Assembly (NCBI RefSeq): GCF_030272615.1
Contig: NC_081415.1
Coordinates: forward strand, 376,293,392 to 376,357,391
Source of the DNA: Cryptomeria japonica
Lineage: Eukaryota; Streptophyta; Pinopsida; Cupressales; Cupressaceae
DNA length: 64,000 nt
Direction: 5' to 3'
This document shows, one piece after another, positions 1-12,356 of this stretch (positions are counted from its first letter, which is position 1; each line of letters starts with the position of its first letter). The position numbers and the translations under genes were made by a program. The notes beneath the pieces were generated by a model. It saw nothing but the letters and a program-made list of their open reading frames with translations, was not told the DNA's origin and ran no database searches.

Positions 1-172
1 CTACACCATGTTAAGGGATGCAAGTTCAGTACTATCTCTCTCTAGGGGCTGTGACAATCTCAAGAATAAGTGCTCTCAATTTGAATGGCCCAACTTCTCT
101 CTTCTCCCCAAGGTGGAAGCCAAAGATATCTACGCTCAACTTGTTGACAGGAAAGAAATCTGGGTTCACCTT

Positions 173-1424
173 TGTAATACCCTAAAAATGGTCACCTAAA
201 CCATGGGACCCTAATCTCGACAACATCACCAAGGTCCTAACCAAAAGGAAATTAAATCAACCTTGAGCACCTAATTAATTAATTCTTCAATCATTAATGT
301 TAGATGGAAAATAAATCACTCAATGTTAATTAAATATTTTTTTAATTAATTAAATCATTCCAAGTAAATCATTTTGATCAATTATTCTATTTATTTAATT
401 AAATATCCTAGCATATTTAATTAATAAATAATTTTGCCATTGAATCGTAAAAAAAGGAATTATTTTACAAAGAGAGATTTATCACAAAAATAGGAATTAA
501 TCTACAAAAGAAAGAGTTAAATTGAAAACAAAAGAAAAGAATTAAATTGAGAGAAGAAATCAAACTTAAGATATTTCTTTTTCTAAAATTGAGATAACTT
601 GAAAATCAGAAAAGCAATTAAATTGAATTAATCATTTTCTCTAAAATTAAAACTCAAAGCTTTTGAGAAAATAAGTTCAGTTGCATTGAAAAGGCTTTTT
701 CTAAATAAAAATCTTGAAAAAATTAAACAAAAGTGCATGGAATCCACTATTTTTATCTCAAGTGCATGAATCAACTAAATTTAATCTCCAATAAAAACTC
801 AGACTTATAATCTGAATGCATTCAATAAAGCTATAATTGGAATCTATCTCAAGATTAAATTAATCTGGTCTCTCAATTATTTCAATTGTCCTGAATTGTT
901 CTCTTTATTGAGGAATCTTAATCGCTCATTGATAATCGATCTTGAACGTTGGTCTCTCTTTTGAGTCTCTATAAATTCAGCCTTCATCTCTCATTCAAAA
1001 CATCCTGGAGATTTATTGTTATTATGCAGTTTTTGCTCTGGAGTCATTGAAGATATTGTGCTTTGATATTATTGCATCTTAGTTTATCTTTTTGCATATT
1101 TAGTTAAATTATGATTGCTTGAATTAATATAGCTTATTATTCATTCATATAGCTTATTATTCATTCATCTAGCTTAATCTTGCATCCATTTAGCTTAATA
1201 TTGTACTCATATAGATTAAATCCTTCATCTTGGTGTATTCTAGTCACTGGTATTGCTTAGACAAATCTAAGAGAAATTATATACTCACATCTTTTAGAAG
1301 GCGATAGCTCGATTTGTTATGGTTTTTATATTCATGATTATATTTGTCTAACCATGCATGCAATGACTTAATTCAAGTGTTGTGTCTTACAACTTTCAGA
1401 CTTATTCCACTTTTCACACACACA
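173..1424 (+). mobile_element. Solo LTR of the Tat-lineage family seen complete at 35518-53070
   Basis: It starts TGTAATACCCTAAAA and ends ...CACACACACA, the same ends and the same internal order of AT-rich blocks as the LTRs at 35518 and 51924. It is flanked by perfect 5-bp duplications acctt (168-172 and 1425-1429). No internal domain remains, so this is a solo LTR left by LTR-LTR recombination. By eye it is clearly more diverged from the other two LTRs than they are from each other. It interrupts the LINE coding frame. Confidence 0.92.
970..976 (+). promoter_or_regulatory. LTR TATA box
   Basis: TATAAAT in the context tctctataaattcag. The same word and context occur in both LTRs of the complete element (36220 and 52642), so it is the likely pol II promoter of this LTR family. 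Confidence 0.55.
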
Positions 1425-2545
1425 ACCTTAACAAGTCCTAGAATGTTGATTTTGAAGGCTCCATGTGGAGCAAGCTTCTTGGACACCTTTGGTCCAAGCT
1501 GGTTGAACCCAAACTACAATGTTTTAAATGGTGTCACCTTCTTCATAGACTAAATATCTATGTTTTTGATGGTAGTCTTTCTATTTGTTCATGTTGCAGA
1601 GTTCCTGAGACTATGATACACATTTTATTTGAATGAATGTTTGCAAAAGAGGTGTGGAAGATGTTTTCTATTACTATAAGTTGTAATATCACTAACTGGG
1701 ATTGTGTGGTGGAATTTGTGTCTGATCTATCAAAAAGTGCTAATGTCTTTTGGTTAGTGCTCTCATCTATGATATTATGGTCAATTTGGAAATTTAGAAA
1801 TAATGACTTATTTAATGGTATTGAAAGATTTCTTATAGAGTCTCTCAGAAGACTCATACTTTATAATGTCTTTTCCCAGGTTACTATTGTTATGAAGATC
1901 TTGAGGAAAAAGTTTGAGTAGCTTGTGGGAGAAGGACAAGCCAGGATGTTCTCTTGGGAGATCTCCCATGGATTTACCTAGAGTAGAACCATATAGGAGA
2001 GGAGCCTTTTTGAGGTTGGATTGTCCAATTTTATGACAGAGCTAGAAAAGAAAAGAAGTACCCAAGTTGATAGACCTACTATAGCGGTGGATCCAATTGC
2101 AATAGTTAATGTAGTAGATGCCATACCTCTCCATGACTTTATGAAGGAAAAGAAGTTTTGGATGGATTTATTGGTTGGAAGATGAAGTGGATAGTACTTT
2201 GTTTGAATGATTCTTCTAGTGATCCATTCTAAATTGTTTTTGTATATCAATTCATAACAAGCACATAACAACTCTCTCGATAGGAAATTATAATCTTATA
2301 TATCAATTTTTCTTTACATAGGTTGGACATATGTTGTATAGGATCATGTAATTATCTAGCAGTGTATGTTTTCCTCTGTGATTTGATAGTTGCTAATCTT
2401 TTGTACTCCTCAATTATCTTTAATATTAAAAAATAAATTATTGAGGCACAAGCAGGGAAATCATCTTTCCAAGAAGAGGAAGAAAGGCCAACACATGAGC
2501 CACCCAAGGTTATGATGAATAAAGATGAACAATAGATATCCCAAT

Positions 2546-3981
2546 TGGTACTGAGAGGGGGGGGTGAATCAGTACAGGCAAAACCTTTCTCAACAACTTA
2601 TCTAGTTAACACAATACCAACGTGTTGTTGCCATTAGTGAACTTAACCATGGAAACACTGGTTAAACATAGTAAGACATCACATACCGTAAATTGATAAG
2701 TCTGATCACTTCAAATACGATCAATACTTGATATCAAATTCACCCAAAAACATATGCATGTGGTATACTAGTAATACCATAACCTATTAACCCTGCATGC
2801 ATAATATTTCAACCAAATACTTCATAAACATCACATGAAAAATGCAGAACACATAACACACATATTTTTCACGTGGAAACCCAAATGGGAAAAACCATGG
2901 TGGGGATGAATACCCACAAGCTTGTTTTGAACTCTTTTGAAGCTCGCCTTGTTAGGAGCCTAGTCCGGTTAAAGACTTTACAATAAGGTTCTTCTAGGAA
3001 CCGATCCTGTTAGAGATCACCCGGTTAAGGGATGGCTATATACCCTATTAAAGGTTGAAACCCTATTAGAGGTTACCTCGCTAGAGGATTTGAAGAACTC
3101 AATGATCTTGAGTCACCTAGTTATAGGTTTTACAATAAGCCTGTTAAAGCTACCCGATAAAGGATTTTCCATATGTTGAAATGATTAGAAGACAACAGGA
3201 AAAAATTCTGATCTGATAACAACATTACATGCCAAGGCAGATCCTTTTCATTTCCTCTACTCTGCAATCACACTCTGCATTTTTCCTCTTACTGGTCTGG
3301 CAAGTATCTCATCACTCTAATACACACAACATTTTCCAAAAACTTTACAATAACAAACATCATCGACCTTATAGACAATAGATAGGTCGGAAGCATAAAC
3401 CCTAAACCCTAAGCATCTTAGGTTTACAACACAGGCGGTCCAATCCTGACTGTCCAAACACATTGCATAAAGTATTACAATTTCGAACATATCACAAGAT
3501 AAAATGCATCATTCATTCATCACCACTCATGGGAATCAGTAACCCATCATGCTTTCTTCTCATACCACTAAGAAGAATGATCATTCTCGAGGTAGACTTC
3601 AAACGTAGTCAATCTTCTCATATCTCAATCCTTCACGTGCACAAGGTTGACATGGCACCTTGATCTCATTCATATCTCTTAGCTAACTCATCATAGAGTA
3701 TCATCAGTTGCATCGCACAAGCTAGATCGCCAAACTGATAACCATAGAGTTGAGACTACTAATCGGTAGTCACACTTAGTGAAACCCTGACACCAATTCA
3801 CTATTTTTCTTCCTACCTCTTCATACCTGTTTACTTGAACTTTATTGACATCAATGACAACATACATTATCATCATATCAATATACCGGTTCACCATATG
3901 CTAACAATATTTAATAATCTCCCCATATGCCAACAATATCCAACAATCTCCCCATATGCCAACAATATCCAACAGGTTGCA
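2546..3981 (-). mobile_element. Solo LTR, copia-like, minus orientation
   Basis: Read on the minus strand it starts TGCAACCTGTTGG and ends ...CTCAGTACCA, with TG...CA ends, and is flanked by perfect duplications ccaat (2541-2545 and 3982-3986). The end carries the C-run plus ctcagt signature and an internal block (plus-strand 2870-2900, reverse complement ggtttttcccatttgggttt) also seen in the copia LTRs at 5673, 11303 and 62545. The 5' end on the minus strand has a short duplication of a ~29-bp unit (gttggatattgttggcatatgggga, about 3900-3974). No coding sequence. Confidence 0.85.
3398..3414. repeat. Two-unit telomere-like word (telobox) inside the solo LTR
   Basis: aaaccctaaaccctaa: two tandem copies of the plant telomere unit CCCTAAA. 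Two units fit a telobox-type promoter element or chance better than an interstitial telomere. Confidence 0.4.
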
Positions 3982-3986
3982 CCAAT

Positions 3987-5672
3987 TGATAAAAAGGGAA
4001 AGAATATTTTAACAAGAGAATCTTCAAAATCAACCCTTCCACTGCAAGATCCATAGGTTGGCCAAACACTTCCAAAGCAAGTGAGGAAAATAGACAAGGG
4101 TAAGGCAGTTTTGTCCATCTTCATTGAGATTGTTGTTGATAATGAGGAGGATGCACGAGTTCCTCCACCTTCCCCCCCTAAGAAAACATTTAAGGATACT
4201 GATTAAATTGGAGAAGAGCCCATGGATGTTGACAAGACAATTGTCTATAGCATGATTCCTGAAGAAGAAGCCAATGATGAAAGAATTGTTGTCACGACCC
4301 AATTTTTGTTTGATGATGAATTCATTAAGACCCCAAAGTTCAAGAGTTTTTGGCTTCAAGCCAAGCTTAAAAATATGTTAGAATAGGAGGTCGCAAATTT
4401 TGACAGGGAGAATATAGATTGCACTCCTGATGAGGCCAAACAAATGATCAAGACAAGTGACATGATGTTGATCCTAGGTTAGGATATGCAGAAAATTTTC
4501 ATATTGGATCAAGTTATGAAGCAGGATGACCCTATTTATGTCCAAGAATTTGGTACTATGGTATAGGGCTCAATCCAAGAATAAAAGCACTAGCATAGTG
4601 AGAAAAAGGCCCTAATACAAAGAAGCATAAATTTTTATTTGGGGTGTAGGAGAAGATAGGTGATCCAATCATCAAAATAGTAAAAGTTTCCTTAGCAGTG
4701 AAACTTGCAATAATTTCATTGCATGAATCATTTATTCTATGGCTACTATAGAGGAAGAAGAAAGGAAACATAATATACTGAAAAGGAAGCATGTAGCCCT
4801 CTTTGCTATTTTTAATCAATTATATTGAGAAATGGCAAATTAAAAAAGGTGATAGCAAAAAAGGATGCAACCTTTACAGTTGTGACAGAGAAAAAACCAT
4901 AGAGACAAGAAGCACGAGTTGGGCTAGATAAGTCAAAAGAAATCACCTCCTCCTTGATTTTTGATTTTGAAATGTTAACATTCAAGAGTAAGGAATTATC
5001 CACCATTATCAATAATAGAGACAAAAGGCTAGTGCAAATGAGAGATGAAGGAGAAGACAAGTACCTGGCAATAAAAAAGGGCACAATTTTGCATTTGACT
5101 GATAAGATGCTGAAGAAATTGGATGAGGTTCATGCCTCATATTCACATGTTTCTTAGGTCCATAAGAAATTTCAGGACCTAATTGAATTCTTTCAGTCAT
5201 TAAGGGCCACATGTCACCCTAGTCATCATTTTGAAGGAAGTATTCTTGGCTATGAAAAATATGCCCTCTAGTCCTCAAATTATTGGGGCATCTTGGAAAA
5301 ATTATAATGTAATGATTAAAGAGATTCCCCATGTTGTGAACCAGGAATCAACATTAAAGGAGAGAATGATTTCTTTTAGTGGTATGCAAAAGTGGGATAT
5401 TCCCAAAGTTTTGAATAAGGATAATCAAATTAAAGATCTAGAAGAATGGAAGAATAATTTTGGAGAAGCAATAGAATTAGTATTGGACTAGCTAGTGTGG
5501 GGGGACCCAACCAAAAAGGATATATATTATTTGATTGTTGATATAATTTTAGATATTGATTCTCTATACCAAAAGTTTGTGGCTGAGATGACACATGTGC
5601 TAGACAGAAGGACTATGGAAGCTATGAATAAATTGCAAGAACTAAGAACTTTCAGTTGGTCCACCACCAAAC
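3987..5672 (+). pseudogene. Decayed coding region of unknown function (retroelement-like, charged, coiled-coil-prone)
   Basis: I do not recognise the protein. A plus-strand frame rich in K, E and D, with stops every 20-80 codons, runs from the right flank of the solo LTR to the copia insertion. Similar charged coding potential exists at 2441-2545, and about 15 further codons (12357-12400) follow the copia element in the same frame once one TSD copy is counted, ending in TAG. Visible stretches: a PPPSPPKK proline patch near 4160, acidic segments (EEEANDE), and a helical segment around 4954-5155 (SKELSTIINNRDKRLVQM). At least two frameshifts fall between 4560 and 4950. Its place among transposon debris and its decay suggest a retroelement accessory ORF. 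A dead host gene is possible. Confidence 0.4.
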
Positions 5673-6722
5673 TATTGGTATTTTGGTATGGTTTTGTCAT
5701 TGATGTCAACACCTACTAAATACACCTACTTTGGAGATCCAGCAACATTCATTGGCAAGAAGTAATCTGTGCAACAGTTATTGGTATATGATCAACCTAC
5801 AGGATATAATGTTCACCGGTACCTAGAATGACATGAAAGACACTTGGTAATGTCGAAGACATTATGTGGACACTTTATTTTGAAGTACTAATGATTGATA
5901 TATTCTTATTTGCATATTTGCTTTTACTGGCAAATAGGTCCAGGTTATCTAGGGTTACACCGACAGGTTTATCTTTTCTAGATCAGCAGGGCACGCTATG
6001 AAGATGATTTAATATTGATGTTAATGCATTAAGCCGACATGTTTAATCGGTTATTGCATCGGATATTATTTGTAAAATGTTTTATTGTAATATCTTGTAG
6101 AGCCAACCTACTAAAATTGGTCTTAGGGTATGGTATAAATGTAAGATCTTATTTGTAAGATCAAGTGTGGAATGCGAAAAAGATTTGAGTGAAGGTATAT
6201 GCGAGATCAAGAAGAGGCATTCATGAAGACATCATTTGAAGTGAAGTTAGGTTTTTGTAGAAGCATATCAGCATTACACCGGTACTGAATTCATCATATC
6301 AAGATGCAATTTTGTATAGTACATTCTTATTGGATTTAACCATCCAACTGTAGTCAGTGTGACTCCCATTTGTGATTGAGCAGTGAGCTCTAGGCTGTTG
6401 GCCTTTCTGCATGTGCAGACCCCTCTTTGTACACTTACTATCTGTAGTAGTATCATTTGATTGTGGGTAAGGATTCCCACCATGGTTTTTCCCCTTATAG
6501 GGTTTCCACATACAAATATTGGTGTCATGTGTTGTGGATGACTTTGTGTTTATGTTTCATGCATTAATTCTTACCGGTATGGCAATTTACTATTAACACT
6601 GTCTACTGGCATACTTAACTGGTTTACCGGTATTAAGAATTAAGTTGGTTAATAAGTTTTTGGTTTGAATTTATTAGACAACTGATTCACCCCCCTCTCT
6701 TAGTTGTCTCCGGGACCTAACA
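5673..6722 (+). repeat. 5' LTR of copia element
   Basis: Aligned start TATTGGTATTTTGG, where the 3' LTR has TGTTGGTATTTTGG. It ends gggacctaaca next to the PBS. Near its end lie a block with ggtttttcccc followed by ggtttccac (6479-6512) and a C-run (6690-6695). Confidence 0.95.
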
Positions 6723-6724
6723 AT

Positions 6725-6736
6725 TGGTATCAGAGC
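6725..6736 (+). other. Primer-binding site, initiator tRNA-Met
   Basis: TGGTATCAGAGC, the standard plant initiator-Met PBS, lies 2 bp after the end of the 5' LTR. Confidence 0.93.
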
Positions 6737-6779
6737 CTAGTCCTCTTTTTGCAGAAGTTTAACAACTTGAGGAGATCCA

Positions 6780-9700
6780 ATGTCTACTAATTATTTCAGA
6801 AAGGGTAGTCCTAAACTTGATGGAACCAACTATGGGATATGGAAGATCAGAATGGAGACACATTTGAATTGCATTGGTAAAGACATCTGGGATGTTACCA
6901 AGAATGGTTATACTGCTGTTGTAGCTGGTCAGACTACTCCAATTACTTTAGCTAAAGATGAAGAAAATGATTGCAAAGCAAGAGAAGCACTCTTGAGCGC
7001 ATTATCAGAACAAATCATGGGATTATCAGATAGATCTACTGCTAAAGCTATTTGGGATCATTTGGAAACACTGAATGAAGGAGATTCCATAGTCAAAATT
7101 GCAAAACTTGAAAGCTTCCGAGTCAGGTATGAACATCTGAAAATGGAAGAAGATGAAAGGATTTCTGCTTTTATGGAAAGAGTAAATGAAATTGTTTTGG
7201 GTATCAAATGTTGTGGAGGAACCTTGAGTGAGGATGAGATTGTTTCAAAAATCTTAAGAGGTTTGCCATCGGCATATAAAATGAAGGTTACTGGTATAAA
7301 TGAGTTGAGAACAATGCCTAATACATCAGTAACTAGGGATACATTGATTGGAAAACTTTCAGCTTTTGAAATTGAGGAATTTGGTCCTGTTGCTACTATA
7401 AAAACTGATTTGGCCTTCAAAGCATCAACATCATCTGCTCCATCTTTTGACAAATCAGATTGGAGAGCCTTTTATGTAAGAGAACTTGAAGAAACAAGGA
7501 AGGAGAATGAAGAGCTTGAAGAACTTGAAGCACTATTTGCAAGAAAAATGCCAAAAGGCCCAATTGGAAGTAAGTATGAAGGTAAAGCACCCTTTAAATG
7601 TTTTAACTGCAATAAGATCGGTCATATGGCTTCAATATGCTCTGATAGACATGCTAGACTAAGAGAAGAAGCTAGAAGAACATACAAACCTAATCCTAAA
7701 TATCAGAGATACAGATTTAAGAAAAACAAAGATAAATCTTATTACATTGCTGATGAAGGTGTGACTGATGATTCTGATGAGGATCCAGTAGACAATGGAT
7801 GGGTCTTTGTTGCTATAACAGAAGATCAACTGACACCTATTGCTCAACTAGTAGAACAAGCCCTAGCAGCTAAAGTTGAATCAAAGGATGAATGGATTAT
7901 TGACTCAGGATGCTCACATCACATGACTGGAGACAAAGGTAAATTCTTGAACTTTCAAGAATACAATGGAGGTTTAGTAAGATTTGGAGATGACAAAGCC
8001 TATTCAATCAAAGGTAAGGGTTCAATATCTCTTGATGGTAAACATAACACTGACAATGTCTACTATGTTGAAGGATTAAAACACAATCTTTTAAGTGTTA
8101 GTCAATTAGTTGAGAAAGGTTTTTAGTTACAATTTAAAAATGGAAAATGCAAAATCATGAATAGAACTGGCTTGGAAATTGCAACCGGTAATCAGACTAG
8201 AGGTAATATCTTTCATTTGAATAATAGTGAAAAGGCATGCTTAATTGCACATATAGATGAAAGTTGGTTATGGCATAAAAGACTATGTCATGTAAATTTT
8301 GATTGCATGGTAAAAATTAGTACTTCTAAAGCAGTTAGAGATCTACCTAAAATTGTGAAACCTTAGAATACAGTTTGCAAGGAATGTCAATTTGGAAAAC
8401 AAGTTAGAGCTAGTTTCAAAAGTATTCCAGAAAAATCCAATAATGCTCTTGATTTAATTCACACTGATTTATGTGGTCCAGCTCAAACTAAGAACTTACA
8501 AGGTGATAGATATTTCATGCTAATTATTGATGATTATTCTAGAATGTGTTGGGTTACTTTTCTCAAAGAAAAATCAGAAGCACTTGGGAAGTTCAAACTA
8601 TTCAAAGCAATGGTTGAAAATGAAACCGGTAAGAAAATCAAATGTTTAAGATCAGATCAAGGAGGAGAATTCACATCTAAATATTTTAATACATTCTGTG
8701 AAGTGAATGGAATCAAAAGACAGTTATCAGCACCTCAGACACCACAACAGAATGGAGTTGTTGAAAGGAAAAATAGAACAATCTTGGATGCAGCAAGAAG
8801 TATGTTATCAGAAGCAAATCTACCACATGTGTACTGGAGAGAGGCAGTAAGCACTGCTATCTATACATTCAACAAATTTCACATCAAAGTTGAACCGGTA
8901 AGACCCCTCATGAACTATGGTTTGGTAATATTCCTACTCTTAAGTACTTCAGAATTTTTGGAAGTAAATGTTATATTAGAAGAGATGAGTATATTGGCAA
9001 GTTTGATCCTAGAAGTGATGAATGAATATTTCTTAGTTATTCATCTAAGAGCAAGGCATATAGATGTTTTAATAAAAGATTACAGAAAATTGTTGAGAGT
9101 ACAAATGTAAAGATTGATGAACAATTCAGAGGAACTTCAAGATATATAGACTCTGAACCGGAAACATAAATTATGACAAATGAACCTACAATAAATCCAC
9201 CGGTACATAATGATGATCTAGTTACTCCGGTATCATCAGAGGATTCCACAGTAATTGAAGAACTACAACAGACTAAGACACCCCAGTATGTAAGATTGAA
9301 TCATTCTGAAGATCAGATAATTGGAAGCAAATTTAAAGGAGTTATGACAATAGGAAGATTGGCAAATGAAGAAGTATGTCTTATTTCTCAAATTGAACCA
9401 TTAACTATCAATGAGGCATGTGAAGATAAATTTTGGATTAAAGCTATGGAAGAAGAATTAGGACAAATTGAGAAAAATAATACTTGGACATTAGTTCCCC
9501 GGCCTAAAAATAAAAATGTAATTGGAACCAAATGGGTATTTAGAAACAAACTTAATGAAGATGGTAAGGTTGTCAGAAATAAAGCAAGACTAGTGTGTAA
9601 GGGATATTCTCAGAAAGAAGGAGTTGATTACAATGAAACCTTTGCACCAGTAGCTAGAATTGAGGCAGTTAGATTATTCTTGGTCTTTGCAGCTCACAAG

Positions 9701-10909
9701 GATTACAAAGTTTATCAAATGGATATTAAATGTGCATTTTTGAATGGAGATCTTGAAGAGGAAGTCTATATTGAACAACCTGATGGATTTTCTTTGACAG
9801 ATGACAATGATATGGTTTGCAGATTAAGAAAAGCTCTGTATGGATTAAAACAAGCCCCAAGAGCTTGGTATGCAAGATTGGATAAGTATCTTTTAAAGAT
9901 TGGTTTTACTAAAGGAAATGCAGATAGCAATTTATATTACAAAGTAACTAATGATGACATCTTGATTATTGAAGTATTTGTTGATGATATAATCTTTGGA
10001 GGAGAAGATGAATTATGCAAAGAATTTTCTCTTGAAATGCAGCAAGAATTTGAAATGTCTATGATTGGAGAAATAAAATTCTTTTTAGGATTGCAGATTT
10101 TACAGACTGATAAAGGTATATTTTTGAGTCAATCTAAGTACTTGAAAGAACTACTTAAGAAATTTGGGATGGAGAACTCTAAACCGATAAGCACACCTAT
10201 GACTACAAATGACAAATTATCTCAAAGGGATGAATCTACACCTGTTAATCCAACTAGATACAAATCTATGATAGGAGGTTTATTGTATTTGACACAAACC
10301 AGACCTGATATTATGAATGCAGTATGTATAGTTTCTAGATTTCAGAGTAATCCTAAGGAAAATCATGAATCAGCAATGAAAAGGATTTTCCAGTACTTAC
10401 AAGGCACAACAAATCTTGGATTATGGTATCCTAAAGATGAAAATTTTGATCTATGTGCATATACAGATGCAAATTGGGTAGGAGATGTGGATGATAGAAA
10501 AAGCATCACTGGAGGAGCATTCTTTCTTGGAAAAAGATTAGTTTCTTGGTTGAGTAAGAAACAGAGTTGCACATCTTTATCAACAACAGAATCAAAATAT
10601 GTTGCAGCAGCAACAAACTGTACACAGGTACTTTGGCTTAAGCAAATGTTGAAAGACTTAAAGGTAAAATGCAGAGGTAAAATGCAGGAACCTATTACTA
10701 TATACCGTGATAACACTGCAGCAATTGATATATCTAAAAATTTGGTATTACATTCTAAAACAAAACATGTTTCTATCAAACTAAATTTTCTAAGGGAAAA
10801 AGTTGAAGAAAAAGAGATAAAACTGGTTTATGTGAATACTAAAGAACAACTTGTAGATATTTTCACAAAACCTTTGCCTAAGGAAACTTTTGAGTATCTC
10901 AGAGATTAG
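6780..10909 (+). pseudogene. Copia gag-pol polyprotein, interrupted
   Basis: Domain order is gag, zinc knuckle (CFNCNKIGHMASIC, near codon 272), aspartic protease (IIDSGCSHHM), integrase zinc motif and DDE core (HTDLCGP, SDQGGEF, QQNGVVERKN), RT ([19 protein letters not shown]; active site FVDD in place of YVDD) and RNase H ([10 protein letters not shown] ... [13 protein letters not shown]). It encodes the particle, maturation, integration and cDNA synthesis functions. The start is the ATG 43 nt after the PBS. Breaks: TAG at 8124-8126, TAG at 8364-8366, a frameshift near 8900 after the integrase core, then stops near 9023 and 9168. From 9173 to 10909 the RT-RNase H half is open. The RT/RH motifs fit a Tork/SIRE-like copia, but I would not fix the lineage by eye. 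Confidence 0.95.
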
Positions 10910-11302
10910 CTTAGAGTCATACCACCACCAGTAGTGACTTAGAAAATTGATGATTGTCATCAACCGATAGAATTAAATGGACAAATATTTTATTATGGTA
11001 TTTGATGAGGAAGCTACTTCTCAGGGGGAGTAGTTGGTATATTGAATTGGTTGGTATTTTGTATGAACTTGACCTTTTGTGACTTTGGCATTTGATGTCA
11101 AAGGGGAAGAGATATCTATGGAAAAACACATTATCCTTTTGGAAAGAAAAAGAGATTTTAAGGGAAAGGTTTTTTTGAAAGATTGGTATTGTTACTCCCA
11201 GGGGGAGAAATGAAGATTGTTGGTTTTTGTATTTGGCATTTCTATTTTGGCACTTTGATGGTTTTTCCATCTTGTGTTGCCATCAATGCCAAAGGGGGAG
11301 AT
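10910..11302 (+). other. Copia 3' noncoding region with polypurine tract
   Basis: The PPT AAAGGGGGAGAT (11291-11302) directly abuts the 3' LTR. Two further GGGGGAG cores occur upstream (about 11022 and 11197), and the first of them is also followed by TTGGTAT. No coding potential. Confidence 0.85.
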
Positions 11303-12351
11303 TGTTGGTATTTTGGTATGGTTTTGTCATTGATGTCAACACCTACTAATACACCTACTTTGGAGATCTAGCAACATTCACTAGCAAGCAAGTAAACTGT
11401 GCAACAGTTACTGGTATATGGTTCACCGGCAGGATATATTGTTCACCGATACCTGGAATGATATGGAAGACACTTGGCAATGTTGAAGACATCATGTGGA
11501 CACTTTATTTTGAAGAAATAATCATTGGTATATTCATATTTGCATATTTGCTTTTACCGACAAATAGGTCTAGGTTATCTAGGGTTACACAGACAGGTTT
11601 ATCTTTTCCAGATCAGCATGGCACACTATGAAGATGATTTATTATTGATGTAAATGCATTAAGCTGACATGTTTAATCGGTTATTGCATCGAATATGTAA
11701 ACTATTTTATTGTAATATCTTGTAGAGCCGACCTACTAAAATTGGTCTTAGGGTATGGTATAAATGTAAGATCTTATTTGTAAGATCAAGTGTGGAATGC
11801 AAAAAAGATTTGAGTGAAGGTATATGCAAGATCAAGTAGAGGCATTCACGAAGACATCATCTGAAGGTGAAGTTAGGTTTTTGTAGAAGCATATGAGCAT
11901 TACACCAGTATTGAATTCAGCATATGAAGATGCGATTTTGTACAGTACATTCTTATTGGATTTAACCATCCAACTATAGTCAGTGTGACTCCCATTTGTG
12001 ATTGAGCAGTGAGCTCTAGGCTATTGGCCTTTCTGCATGTGCAGACCCCTCTTTGTACACTTACTATCTATAGTAGTATCATCTGATTGTGGGTAAGGAT
12101 TCCCACCGTGGTTTTTCCCCTTACAAGGTTTCCACGTACAAATATTGGTGTCATGTGTTGTGGATGACTTTGTGTTTATGTTTCATGCATTAATTCTTAC
12201 CAGTATGGCAATTTACTATTGACACTGTCTACCGGCATACTGAACTAGTTTACCGGTATTAAGCATTAAGTTGGTTAATAAGTTTTTGGTTTGAATTTTT
12301 TAGACAACTGATTCACCCCCCCCCCCTCTCAGTTGTCTCCGAGACCTAACA
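11303..12351 (+). repeat. 3' LTR of copia element
   Basis: Starts TGTTGGTATTTTGG and ends gagacctaaca. It matches the 5' LTR along its length with a few substitutions and a longer C-run (12315-12326). Confidence 0.95.
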
Positions 12352-12356
12352 CAAAC

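Larger units (their letters stand above)
8..1921 (+). pseudogene. LINE reverse transcriptase C-terminus with zf-RVT zinc-binding region, split by a solo LTR
   Basis: Two coding pieces (8-172 and 1430-1921) read as one frame. The second piece has the layout of the zf-RVT domain at the end of plant LINE ORF2: a tryptophan-rich lead-in, then CSCC, the PET..H motif (VPETMIHILFE) and FAKEVWK. The expected cysteine after HILFE is a TGA stop at 1634-1636, and another in-frame stop (TAG) lies just after the solo LTR. The zf-RVT region is thought to bind RNA or DNA during target-primed reverse transcription. Downstream lies a short tail typical of these ORFs (FWLVLSSMILWSIWKFRN). The copy is dead: stops, the LTR insertion and loss of the upstream part. 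The family assignment is by motif order only. Confidence 0.65.
1..2440 (+). mobile_element. LINE (non-LTR retrotransposon) 3' remnant
   Basis: The left edge of the window lies inside a LINE. Only the C-terminal part of its second ORF and the 3' tail are present. The coding part runs up to the solo LTR at 173 and resumes after it in the same frame when one copy of the 5-bp duplication is counted. The non-coding tail after about 1980 ends near 2415-2440 in an AT-rich stretch (ttaatattaaaaaata), a plausible LINE 3' end. The right boundary is approximate. No 5' end, endonuclease or RT catalytic core is in view. Confidence 0.7.
5673..12351 (+). mobile_element. Full-length Ty1/copia retrotransposon, 6.7 kb, with TSD caaac
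   Basis: LTRs at 5673-6722 and 11303-12351 frame an internal region with an initiator-Met PBS, a gag-pol frame in copia order (gag, protease, integrase, RT, RNase H) and a PPT. Perfect duplications caaac flank it (5668-5672, 12352-12356). The LTRs differ by scattered substitutions, so the insertion is fairly young, though not intact. The first dinucleotide of the 5' LTR is TA instead of TG. The element sits in the decayed ORF described above. Confidence 0.97.

Noticed and set aside
3398-3414. Interstitial telomere repeat
   Set aside because: Only two CCCTAAA units, inside an LTR, so a telobox-type element or chance is more likely.
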